Shown here: positions 35,763 through 43,251 of the stretch, one piece after another
How the letters are laid out: the number at the start of each line of letters is the position of its first letter
How positions within the stretch are numbered: the first letter of the stretch is position 1
Assembly (NCBI RefSeq): GCF_040050925.1
Contig: NZ_CP157390.1
Coordinates: 2,852,001 to 2,916,000, forward strand
Length of the DNA stretch: 64,000 nt
Direction: 5' to 3'
From: Leifsonia sp. NPDC080035
Lineage (GTDB): Bacteria; Actinomycetota; Actinomycetes; Actinomycetales; Microbacteriaceae
Notes under the pieces: model-generated
What the model was told of the DNA's origin: nothing
What the model saw: the letters and a program-made list of their open reading frames with translations, nothing else
Databases searched by the model: none
Made by a program: the position numbers and the translations under genes

Positions 35763-36263
35763 GTGACTAATTCGGAGAACTTGGCGCGCCGTCGCGAGCT
35801 CGTAGTCCGACTCGAAGAAGCCAACCTCAAGTTGGCTCGCGTGTGGAACCAGGACGTCCGAAGAGGCAAGTCGGCCTTACCAGACGTACATCGGACATAC
35901 TCGGAAACTGCGGAAGGCGCGCTCAAACTCTTGCAGCCCGGCGAAGAGGGCGTGGCTTGGTGGGTTCAGGTGGAACTGTACGGCGCGTTTATGGACGCAA
36001 GCCGCCGGCTAGTTGCTGGCGACGTCCCAATCGGCGAAGGCAGCGCTCTGACCTTTGTGCCGGTTCGCGCGCACCTGCTCGCGGATTGGGCGAAAGGCGA
36101 AGGTCCTGGGCCTCGGGTCGAAGGACAGGCGGACGACGCCCCCGAGATGGTAGATCGAACGCGCCAAAGCTACGTGCGCCCATACGCCGAAGCGCCCGAG
36201 GATTTGATTTGGGCACCGATTCTCGATTGGCGCGTGAAAGGCAGTGCAAATTGGGCTGGTTAG
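35763..36263 (+). CDS. Unknown protein, first gene of the low-GC island
   Basis: 166 aa from GTG at 35763; an ATG-less extension upstream to 35703 is also open. Not recognised. The N-terminal third looks helical and charged (NLARRRELVVRLEEANLKLAR), then WWVQVELYGAFMDASRRLV and LTFVPVRAHLLADWAKGEG; no membrane segment or signal peptide. Its end overlaps the start of the membrane protein gene that follows, so the two are probably translated together and may act together. Base composition differs from the neighbouring chromosome. Confidence 0.65.
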   Translation: MTNSENLARRRELVVRLEEANLKLARVWNQDVRRGKSALPDVHRTYSETAEGALKLLQPGEEGVAWWVQVELYGAFMDASRRLVAGDVPIGEGSALTFVPVRAHLLADWAKGEGPGPRVEGQADDAPEMVDRTRQSYVRPYAEAPEDLIWAPILDWRVKGSANWAG

Positions 36264-37516
36264 TTTCGGCGTGGTCGGCGCTCGCCGGGCTTGTTGGGGC
36301 AACCGCTCTCTGGGGCGTCTATCGCGCGCTCGAGGTTAGGTGGCCCGATGCGTATTCCTCGCTGAACGACACATTTGGCCTTTCTGTTGCTCAACACTGG
36401 TGGCGTCTATTGGCGTATCGAGTAGTTCCCGTGTTCGTAATTGGATTGGCGACGCTCGTGACGACGAATCGTCTCAGTCTCGATGGTGTTCTGGCCCTTT
36501 GGGTCGCCCTTGCGGTGCACGCCGTAGCAACCAACGGGCGTGCGCTCACGGAGTCTCTCTTGCATAGGAACGGCGGTCGAACGTTCCAGATCAACCACGC
36601 AACCTATCATTTTTCCGCTATTGCCCTACTAGGCATAACCGGCGTCGGCGTCCTGCTGAGCGGACGCTTTCTTTCTCAGGTCGTACCGCAGCCAAGAGTG
36701 CTTCTCGAGAACCTCTGGGTCGCCCTATTCATAGCCGTCGCGGGGGGTGTCCTGTATTCGTTCGTCCGCAAGCGCGACGAGCGGAGCCCGGCCAGCCAGG
36801 AGGAGTACTACGTTTGGCGCGCAGAGCGGGACGTCGGCATAGACCTAATTGACGCTTCATTCTCGATTGCAACTCAGGCTGGCGCAGACCCGTTGCTGCT
36901 GCGCTCCTTGATGTATGCAGAAGTACTCCAGCGGCCGAAGTGGGTGCGACGACTGGAACGTGCGGCAGGTGCAGTTCTGAGAGAGGGAACGTATGGCGTC
37001 ACCCAGCAGCGCTCACCAAAGCCTCTTAGCGACTTAGAGTCGCTCGAACTCTCTGCTGCTCAGATTGCAGGCCAATCCGGCGTGGCACGTTCGGAATGGG
37101 GTTGGAATGTAGCCGATGCTGCCATCTGGCGCGCCGTAGCACCTCATAACGGAGACTTGGCGTTCATCGACGCGGTCCAACGTCTCTATGCGTGGCAACT
37201 CAATCGCTACCCGAATTTCATGGATCCTAAGCCAGCCATCGCGCACGTCCTCGAGGCGCGACGATACCCCGACAGGTTTGCACTTCGAATTGTGTCTGAC
37301 GCCTCCCGGATTGTTCTCACTGCTCATTCGCTTGTAGACGGCCCCCTCGCGACCGACTTAGAGCGAACGGATGCTCGCATTCCATGGTGGTTCGAGGTCG
37401 ATATTCCTGCCGACACGTCGCAAGCGCACGTGGATCTATTCGTCTCCGATGCCCTCGTTGCAACGCAACAACTCGCATTGCCGGACGCGCGGGCGCGCGT
37501 GAGTTTGGCCCATTGA
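36251..37516 (+). CDS. Membrane protein with possible lysozyme-like domain
   Basis: 421 aa from TTG at 36251, overlapping the preceding gene by 13 bp; no ATG or GTG suits the N-terminus, so the start is uncertain. About four to five hydrophobic segments fill residues 1-175. The soluble part has Glu224 in LRSLMYAEVLQRP and GTYGVTQ at 246-252. A Glu followed about 25 residues later by G-x-x-Q is the pattern of lysozyme-like transglycosylases, so a wall-cleaving or lysozyme-fold domain is possible but unproven. The last 90 residues look beta-rich (WWFEVDIPADTSQAHVDLFV). The gene is about 53% GC. Confidence 0.7.
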   Translation: MGWLVSAWSALAGLVGATALWGVYRALEVRWPDAYSSLNDTFGLSVAQHWWRLLAYRVVPVFVIGLATLVTTNRLSLDGVLALWVALAVHAVATNGRALTESLLHRNGGRTFQINHATYHFSAIALLGITGVGVLLSGRFLSQVVPQPRVLLENLWVALFIAVAGGVLYSFVRKRDERSPASQEEYYVWRAERDVGIDLIDASFSIATQAGADPLLLRSLMYAEVLQRPKWVRRLERAAGAVLREGTYGVTQQRSPKPLSDLESLELSAAQIAGQSGVARSEWGWNVADAAIWRAVAPHNGDLAFIDAVQRLYAWQLNRYPNFMDPKPAIAHVLEARRYPDRFALRIVSDASRIVLTAHSLVDGPLATDLERTDARIPWWFEVDIPADTSQAHVDLFVSDALVATQQLALPDARARVSLAH

Positions 37517-37535
37517 TCGTCCCGCCCTCGGTGCG

Positions 37536-38399
37536 TCAGGGGAGGGTGTAGCCGCCCTCGGCGGCGACGGCGAGGCCGTCGACGAGCAGGCCGGCGAGCG
37601 CGCGCTCGCGCTGGGGCGCGTCCGGCCACACCTGTTCGAGCTCGGCGGCGGTGACCGGGATGTGCGACGAGCGCAGCTCGGCGAGGATGCGGCCGCGCAC
37701 CTGCCGGTCGCTGCCCTCGTACTTCTTCTGCACCGCCTTCCGCGGCCCGGCGTAGGCCGGGTAGCCGGCGGCCCGCCAGGCGCACCGGCTCGCGAGCGGG
37801 CAGTCGTCGCAGCGCGGCGACCGCGCGACGCACACGATCGCGCCGAGCTCCATCATCCCGGCGTTGAAGGCGGCGGCGGCCGGGCGGTCGTCCGGGAGCA
37901 ACGCCTCCATCGCCGCGAGGTCACGGCGGGCGCTCGGTGGTCCCGGCTCGCCCTGCCCGTCGACGGCACGCGCGATCACCCGCCGGATGTTGGTGTCGAC
38001 GACGGGATGCCGGTGGCCGTACGCGAACACGGCGACGGCGCGGGCGGTGTAGTCCCCGACGCCGGGGAGCGCGAGCAGCGCATCCACGTCGTCCGGCACC
38101 TCGCCGCCGTGCCGTTCGGTGATGGCGACGGCGGCCGCGTGCAGCCAGAGCGCCCGCCGCGGGTAGCCGAGGGACTGCCACGCGCGCACCGCCTCGCCGG
38201 GCGGCACCGCCGCGAGGTCTGCGGGCGTCGGCCAGCGCGTCAACCACTCCTCGAGCCGTGGGATGACCCGGCTCACCGGCGTCTGCTGCAGCATGAACTC
38301 GCTGACCAGCGTCCCCCACGCCGTGAAGCCGTTCCGACGCCAGGGGAGGTCGCGACGGTTGGCGTGGTACCAGTCGACGACGGTCTCTGCGAGGGTCAC
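37536..38399 (-). CDS. mutY: A/G-specific adenine glycosylase
   Basis: 287 aa. Removes A mispaired with 8-oxoG. Helix-hairpin-helix LPGVGDYTARAVAVF, catalytic Glu in SEFMLQQTPVSRV and Asp in HPVVDTNIRRVIAR, and the 4Fe-4S ligands C-x6-C-x2-C-x5-C in CVARSPRCDDCPLASRC. The NUDIX-like C-terminal domain is missing, as in many actinobacterial MutY proteins; a short winged-helix-like tail remains. The GTG start overlaps the stop of the zinc-ribbon gene (GTGA). Confidence 0.94.
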   Translation of the reverse strand: MTLAETVVDWYHANRRDLPWRRNGFTAWGTLVSEFMLQQTPVSRVIPRLEEWLTRWPTPADLAAVPPGEAVRAWQSLGYPRRALWLHAAAVAITERHGGEVPDDVDALLALPGVGDYTARAVAVFAYGHRHPVVDTNIRRVIARAVDGQGEPGPPSARRDLAAMEALLPDDRPAAAAFNAGMMELGAIVCVARSPRCDDCPLASRCAWRAAGYPAYAGPRKAVQKKYEGSDRQVRGRILAELRSSHIPVTAAELEQVWPDAPQRERALAGLLVDGLAVAAEGGYTLP

Positions 38400-38950
38400 G
38401 CCTTCTTCGTCCGCTCGCGGTAGGCGCGCACCCGAAGGCGGGTCGAGCAGGTGTCGCAGCACGCCTTGCGCACATGGCTCGGGTCCAGATAGATCTTGCG
38501 GCAGCCGGGGTCGGAGCACTGGCCGAAGTCGTGAGCGTGATGTCCCAGGTCGGTGACGGCCGTCACGACGATCCGCGCGAGCGCGCTGCGGGTGTCTGCG
38601 GGAGCCTGCAGACGAACGGACGCCGTCGAGCCGTCGAAGGCGGGATCGGCAGGGCCGAGCGCACCGAGGACGCGCGCGGCCTCCTCGGCGCTGGGGGCGC
38701 CCGGGGGAGCGGGGATGCCGAGAAGGCTCGCGGAGAGCACGCGGAGCGCGTCGCGGACGGACCGGGCCAGCCTCAGATCCGCTTCGAGGGGTCTCTGGGC
38801 GGGGGCGAGGCCGACCGCGTCCAGCCATTCGGCCAGGCGGTCCGGTGTGTCCAGCCGCTCGAGCGGGTCCTCGGTGTGCGGGTAGCGGAGCGTGCCGAGC
38901 AGGTCGCTCCACACGGCACCCGTGTTGTACACGAAGTCGAGTTCGGCCAT
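38396..38950 (-). CDS. ABATE/CGNR-type zinc-finger protein, probable regulator
   Basis: 184 aa. N-terminal ABATE-like domain (ELDFVYNTGAVWSDLLGTLRYPHTEDPLERL) and a C-terminal zinc ribbon with CSDPGCRKIYLD and CCDTCSTRLRVRAYRER. The usual CGNR signature is here CSTR. Start ATG at 38950 with TACACT ending exactly 6 nt upstream. It is divergent from the EamA transporter; two identical inverted repeats lie between them, so it is the obvious candidate regulator of that transporter. The stop overlaps mutY. Confidence 0.85.
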   Translation of the reverse strand: MAELDFVYNTGAVWSDLLGTLRYPHTEDPLERLDTPDRLAEWLDAVGLAPAQRPLEADLRLARSVRDALRVLSASLLGIPAPPGAPSAEEAARVLGALGPADPAFDGSTASVRLQAPADTRSALARIVVTAVTDLGHHAHDFGQCSDPGCRKIYLDPSHVRKACCDTCSTRLRVRAYRERTKKA

Positions 38951-38959
38951 GGACCAAGT

Positions 38960-39014
38960 GTAACGGTTTGACACGTTACGCGAGGCATGGGAGTGTAACG
39001 ACGTGAACCGTTAC
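38960..39014. promoter_or_regulatory. Two identical operators, GTAACG-N8-CGTTAC
   Basis: Site 1 is 38960-38979 and site 2 is 38995-39014; both have arms GTAACG and CGTTAC separated by 8 bp, and the sites are spaced 35 bp apart. Site 1 overlaps the -10 box (TACACT) of the zinc-ribbon gene; site 2 spans the GTG start codon of the transporter. Binding at both would repress both genes. Confidence 0.75.
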
Positions 39015-39977
39015 GAGATCCCGCTTTCCACCGTGTGGACGCGCATCCTGCCCTTCGTGTTCCTGCCCGTGTACGGCTCCGGGTACATCGCCGGCGGCCT
39101 CGGTCTGCACACCATGCGGCCCTTCGCCATGACCTTCTGGCGGTTCGCGCTCGCGGGGATCGTGGTGCTCGTCATCGTCCTCGTGCGGCGGGCGCGCTGG
39201 CCGCGCGGCTGGCGGCAGTGGTGGCCGATCCTGGTGGTGGGGCTGCTGATCCAGGTGGTGCAGTTCGGCGGCAACTACACGGCGATGGGGCTCGGGATGC
39301 CCGCGGGTCTGACCTCGCTGATCGCGGGAAGCTCCTCACTGATGATCGCGATCGGGGCCGTGCCGATTCTGCACGAGAGGCTCACCGGGTGGCGGCTCGC
39401 CGGTGTGATCATCGGCTTCGTCGGGGTGGCCGTCGCGCTGGCGGACCATCTCGGCATCCCGAGCGGGCCGGTCGGGGTGTTCGCGGCGTTCAGCGCTGCT
39501 CTCGGCTACGCGGGCGGATCGCTTCTGCAGCGTCGGCGTCTGCGCGACGTGGACAGTTGGGTCAGCGTCGGCATCCAGTTCCTCGTCGCGGCTCCGATCA
39601 CGTTCGTCTTGGCCCAGTTCACCGGCGGGGTCGGCATCCCGCTCACCGCCGAATCGCTTGCGCCGCTCGCCTGGCTGGTCCTCGCCAACTCGGTACTCGG
39701 GATGTGGCTGCTCGGGCAGATGCTGCGTCATCATCCCGCGGCAACGCTGAGCGCCTGGAGCAACCTCATCCCGCCGTTCACGGTGGTGCTCGCCGTGCCG
39801 TTCCTCGGCCAGCCGCTCAGCCTGACGCTCGTGGTGGGGGTCGTGGTGACGCTGGCCGGAACCGCCCTCGTGGTGCTTCCTGCGCCGCGTCGCCGGTCGC
39901 GCGATGCGGCTCCGCCGGCGCACGGGAGTCGTGAGGAGCTGGTGGCCGCCTCTGCGGCCAGCCGCCCGGAGGCTTAG
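39003..39977 (+). CDS. EamA/DMT family transporter
   Basis: 324 aa, ten hydrophobic segments in two EamA repeats (first FVFLPVYGSGYIAGGLGLH to FVGVAVALADHLG; second GVFAAFSAALGYAGGSLLQRR to GTALVVLPAP), with a charged tail. Family members export or import metabolites such as amino acids. GTG start inside operator site 2. Controlled probably by the divergent zinc-ribbon protein. Confidence 0.92.
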   Translation: MNRYEIPLSTVWTRILPFVFLPVYGSGYIAGGLGLHTMRPFAMTFWRFALAGIVVLVIVLVRRARWPRGWRQWWPILVVGLLIQVVQFGGNYTAMGLGMPAGLTSLIAGSSSLMIAIGAVPILHERLTGWRLAGVIIGFVGVAVALADHLGIPSGPVGVFAAFSAALGYAGGSLLQRRRLRDVDSWVSVGIQFLVAAPITFVLAQFTGGVGIPLTAESLAPLAWLVLANSVLGMWLLGQMLRHHPAATLSAWSNLIPPFTVVLAVPFLGQPLSLTLVVGVVVTLAGTALVVLPAPRRRSRDAAPPAHGSREELVAASAASRPEA

Positions 39978-39986
39978 GCTCGTGGC

Positions 39987-40574
39987 ATGAGGCTGCCTCC
40001 GACCCGGCGCGTGCTGCTGATGCGCAGCATCGTGGGGCGCATCCACGCGATCGCGCCGCTCGGCAGGGTCGTCGTCGCGATCGACGGCGGCGGGGGCACG
40101 CGCGCGTTCGCCGACGACCTCGCCGAAGTGTTCCGGGAGGCCGGTTCCGACACCTTCCGCGCGTCGATCGGGGACTTCCACACCTCCCGCGCGTACCGGA
40201 CCCGGCACGGCGCCGAGACGCCGGAGGGCTACTACCGCGACGCGTTCGACTACGTGACGCTGCGACGCGTCCTGCTCGATCCGTTCCGGCTGGCCGGGAG
40301 CGCCGGCTTCCAGACGGCGGCGTTCGACGAGGTGCGGGACGTCCCGGTCGAGAGCCGCTGGCAGACGGCCGGCCCCGACGCCGTCCTCGTGCTCGACGGC
40401 GAGTTCCTGCTGCGCCCGGAGCTGCGCCGGGAGTGGGATGCCTCGGTGCTGCTCGTCAACGCGCCGGCGCGGCCGGTGTACGAGGAGGATGCGCGCCCGC
40501 GGGAGGTCGCGGACATCCTCGTCGACGATGCGGAGCCCGAGCGCCCCGTCTTCGCGGCGCGGCAGACGACCTGA
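39987..40574 (+). CDS. Uridine kinase-like protein with damaged P-loop
   Basis: 195 aa. The body follows the actinobacterial uridine-kinase-like family: RASIGDFHTSRAYR, TPEGYYRDAFDYVTLRR, LLDPFRLAG, DAVLVLDGEFLLRPELR. But the P-loop, normally AIDG-x-x-G-x-GKT, reads AIDGGGGTRAFADDLA (Asp33 onward): two residues are missing and the Lys is lost. It may be inactive as an ATP-dependent kinase or use nucleotide differently. TAGGCT ends 6 nt before the ATG. Confidence 0.8.
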   Translation: MRLPPTRRVLLMRSIVGRIHAIAPLGRVVVAIDGGGGTRAFADDLAEVFREAGSDTFRASIGDFHTSRAYRTRHGAETPEGYYRDAFDYVTLRRVLLDPFRLAGSAGFQTAAFDEVRDVPVESRWQTAGPDAVLVLDGEFLLRPELRREWDASVLLVNAPARPVYEEDARPREVADILVDDAEPERPVFAARQTT

Positions 40575-40599
40575 GTCCGCGGCGCCCGCGAGGCGGCGC

Positions 40600-41601
40600 T
40601 CAGGCGGCCGTGCTCATCCGCGCGATCACCGCATCCACGGGGAGGAACACGCCGGTGCGCTCCACCTCGTGCACGAGCGCGGTGAGGCCGGCGTTGACCG
40701 GCGCGGTGCGGCCGGCGGCCTCCGCCTCGGCGACGACGGCGCCGTTCAGGAAGTCGATCTCGCTGCGCTGGCCGCGGCGGATGCTCTGCAGCGTCGACCC
40801 CGGGTTCGGCCGCGCGCCCATCCTGCGCTTCATCAGCAGCGGGACGACCTGCGCCGCCCACAGCGGAGCGGAGGCGACGAACCGGAGGATGCCGTCGCTG
40901 AGCCCCTGGATGCTCCCGTAGCGGATGCCGCGCGCGTAGCCGATCCTGACCGCCTCGCGCATGCTCGCGGTGATGATGCGGCGCAGCCGGGGATCGGCGA
41001 TGGTCTGCTGCACGCTGAGCCCGGTGATCGCGGGCATGGCGTTGACCTGGTTGACGATCAGCTTCGTCCACTGGCAGCCGGTGAAGTTCGCGACGGCGCT
41101 GCTCGGCATCGCCGCGTCGAGGATGCGCGCCGCCGCGACCGCCTCGGCGGGAGCGGGGCCGCTTCCCGCGCCGATGTATGTGTTCGCGGTGGTCGTGACG
41201 GTGATGCGGCCGGGGGAGAGGAAGCTCGACGCGTAGAGCGCAAGGGCCCCGACGCACGTCGAGCCGGGGAGCAGCTCGGTGGCCTGGCGGAGCCCCGCGA
41301 GCCCGTTCTGCACCACGACGACGGTGATGCCGGCCAGGTGGGCGGCGTTCTCGCGGATCGCCGCCTCCGCATCCTGCGCCTTGGTGCACAGGAAGGCGAG
41401 CTCGGGTGTCTCGAGGAGGGTCGTCGCCGCGCTCACGTGCGCGGTGTGCTCACCCCAGCCGCCGTCGAGGCGGAGGCCTCCGGCGCGGATCGCGGCGAGC
41501 TGCTCGCCACGAGCGGTGACCGCGACCTCGTGCCCGGCCTTCTCGAGCAGGGCGGCGATCGCTCCGCCGATGGCCCCCGCTCCGATCACGCCGATTCGCA
41601 C
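40600..41601 (-). CDS. Ketopantoate reductase family protein (PanE/ApbA-like)
   Basis: 333 aa. N-terminal Rossmann motif GVIGAGAIGGAIAALLEKAG, the AFLCTKAQDAEAAI segment, VVQNGL, and a C-terminal helical domain with the conserved Lys in WTKLIVNQVNA and NPGSTLQSIRRGQRSEIDFLNGAVV. Likely NADPH-dependent 2-dehydropantoate 2-reductase or a related reductase; no pantothenate genes are nearby. TAGGCT ends 6 nt before the GTG start. Confidence 0.88.
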   Translation of the reverse strand: MRIGVIGAGAIGGAIAALLEKAGHEVAVTARGEQLAAIRAGGLRLDGGWGEHTAHVSAATTLLETPELAFLCTKAQDAEAAIRENAAHLAGITVVVVQNGLAGLRQATELLPGSTCVGALALYASSFLSPGRITVTTTANTYIGAGSGPAPAEAVAAARILDAAMPSSAVANFTGCQWTKLIVNQVNAMPAITGLSVQQTIADPRLRRIITASMREAVRIGYARGIRYGSIQGLSDGILRFVASAPLWAAQVVPLLMKRRMGARPNPGSTLQSIRRGQRSEIDFLNGAVVAEAEAAGRTAPVNAGLTALVHEVERTGVFLPVDAVIARMSTAA

Positions 41602-41623
41602 GCCCCCAGCCTAGGCGGCGCAC

Positions 41624-41692
41624 CGCTCACGATTCGTCACGAGTGCGTGCCGGTCGTGAGGAACCCCGTGGACTCGTGACGAATCGTGAGCG
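41624..41692. repeat. Long perfect palindrome between MFS and PanE-like genes
   Basis: Arms 41624-41644 and 41672-41692 are perfectly complementary over 21 bp (core CTCACGATTCGTCACGAGT) with a 27-nt loop. It lies 10 bp after the MFS stop on the same strand and just upstream of the panE-like promoter. The arm sequence differs from the other two palindrome families in the window. Confidence 0.75.
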
Positions 41693-41702
41693 TGCGTTGT
41701 GG

Positions 41703-43178
41703 TCAGTCGGCGAGGATCGGGGCGGGCTCGGCGGTGGCGGCCGCCTCCGCGACCGCGTCGGGGGCGGACGGTGCGCCGGCGCTCCGGCCGCGCGGCAGGG
41801 CGAGGGCGATGAGCGCGGCGACCGCGAGGGCGGCGGCGCCGACCCAGACGGCCGGGATGGCTGCGCTGACGTAGCCGGTCGGGGTCAGGGTGCCGCCGGC
41901 GCCGGTGAACACCGCGGTCAGCACCGCGACGCCCAGGGCGACTCCGATCTCCCGCAGCGTCGAGTTGGCCCCCGACGCCTTGGCGTGGTCGGCTGCCCGC
42001 ATGTTCGCGAGGACAGCGGTGGACGAGGGCGCGAACACCAGGCCCATCCCGATTCCCGCGAGCAGGAACGGCGGCCACATCGCCGAGTAGGCGAGCGTCG
42101 CCGAGAGCGTGAGCGCGATCCAGCCCATCGCCACGGTCAGCAGGACCAGGCCGGCGACGATCGGGAGCCGCGTGCCGGTGCGCGAGGAGAACAGGCCCGT
42201 GAGCGGCGCGACCACCATCGGGGCGAGCGTCCACGGCATGGTCATCACGCCGGCCTCCAGCGGGGTGTGGCCCTGCACCACCTGCAGGAACTGGATGAGG
42301 ATGAAGATCGCCCCGAAGATGCCGAAGCTGAAGGTGGCGCCCACCAGGTTCGCGACCGTGAAGCTGCGGTCGCGGAACAGCCGCAGCGGCAGCAGGGGAG
42401 CGCTGGTCCGGGACTCCCACAGGACGAACGCCACCAGCAGCAGCGCACCGGCGACGAGCGGGATGAGCACCTCGGGGCTGTCCCAGCCCGCGTCGTTGCC
42501 GCGCACGATTCCGAAGACGACGCCGAGCACACCGGGGGCAGCGAGCAGCAGGCCGACGATGTCGGCGCGCACCCGCGCACCGAAGCTGTTGGGAAGGGCG
42601 AGGAGCACCAGCGGCACCGCGATCACACCGAGCGGCACGTTCAGCCAGAAGATCGCCTGCCAGTTCCAGCCCTCGACCACCGCTCCGCCGATGAGCGGGC
42701 CGAGCGCGACGCCCAGTCCGGAGATGCCTCCCCAGATGCCGATCGCCGCCGGGCGCAGGCGCTCGCTCACGCTGCCCGCCAGCAGGGTGAGCGAGAGCGG
42801 CAGCAGGGCCGCTGCTCCCGCGCCCTGGATCGCGCGGGCCGCGATGAGCATCCACGGCTCCGTCGCGAGTGCGCTGGCCGCGCTCGCGAGCGTGAAGACG
42901 GCGATCCCGCCGAGGAACACCGAGCGACGGCCGAACCGGTCGCCGAGGCCGACCGCCATCAGCATGAGCGTGGCGAAGCTCAGCGTGTACGCGTTGACGA
43001 CCCACTGCAGCTCCTCGATGGAGGCGCTGAGGTCGCGGGCGATGACGGGGAGGGCGCTGGTCACGACGAGGTTGTCCAGGGTGGCCATGAACATCGGCAG
43101 GGAGGCCGCCACGATGGCGAGCCAGACGGGCACGCGTCGCGCGGTGCCTGCGGGGCGGACTGTGGTCATGGGGCGCAC
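41703..43178 (-). CDS. MFS drug exporter, EmrB/QacA (DHA2) type
   Basis: About 490 aa and 14 membrane segments. Motif C-type and motif A features: MFMATLDNLVVTSALPVIARDL with the membrane Asp, WVVNAYTLSFATLMLMAVGLGDRFGRR, GIGMGLVFAPSS. Probably proton-driven multidrug efflux. GTG at 43178 has AGGAAG close upstream; ATG at 43169 is the alternative. Divergent from a TetR gene, with two operator-like repeats between them. Confidence 0.93.
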   Translation of the reverse strand: MRPMTTVRPAGTARRVPVWLAIVAASLPMFMATLDNLVVTSALPVIARDLSASIEELQWVVNAYTLSFATLMLMAVGLGDRFGRRSVFLGGIAVFTLASAASALATEPWMLIAARAIQGAGAAALLPLSLTLLAGSVSERLRPAAIGIWGGISGLGVALGPLIGGAVVEGWNWQAIFWLNVPLGVIAVPLVLLALPNSFGARVRADIVGLLLAAPGVLGVVFGIVRGNDAGWDSPEVLIPLVAGALLLVAFVLWESRTSAPLLPLRLFRDRSFTVANLVGATFSFGIFGAIFILIQFLQVVQGHTPLEAGVMTMPWTLAPMVVAPLTGLFSSRTGTRLPIVAGLVLLTVAMGWIALTLSATLAYSAMWPPFLLAGIGMGLVFAPSSTAVLANMRAADHAKASGANSTLREIGVALGVAVLTAVFTGAGGTLTPTGYVSAAIPAVWVGAAALAVAALIALALPRGRSAGAPSAPDAVAEAAATAEPAPILAD

Positions 43179-43199
43179 CGCTTCCTGATCGTTTTGTTA

Positions 43200-43242
43200 G
43201 TAATCGAATGATTACATCGCACTTTAGTAATCGACTGATAAC
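43200..43242. promoter_or_regulatory. Two TetR operators, GTAATC-N4-GATTAC
   Basis: Site 1 at 43200-43215 is a perfect palindrome with arms GTAATC and GATTAC around GAAT. Site 2 at 43227-43242 has one changed base (GATAAC), around GACT. They are 27 bp apart and lie between the divergent MFS and TetR genes. Site 2 overlaps the TAACCT -10 box of the TetR gene. Confidence 0.75.
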
Positions 43243-43251
43243 CTGTCAAGC

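Larger units (their letters stand above)
35690..37520. mobile_element. Low-GC two-gene island between yciI and mutY
   Basis: Three 60-base lines counted inside (36361, 36601, 36841) are 52-53% GC, against 80% in a line of the neighbouring mutY gene (38161). Codons rare in the rest of the window (TTA, CTA, ATA) occur repeatedly. It holds two overlapping plus-strand genes and ends within 20 bp of the mutY stop codon. No integrase, transposase, tRNA or clear terminal repeat is visible, so the route of entry is unknown. The boundaries are approximate. Confidence 0.75.
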
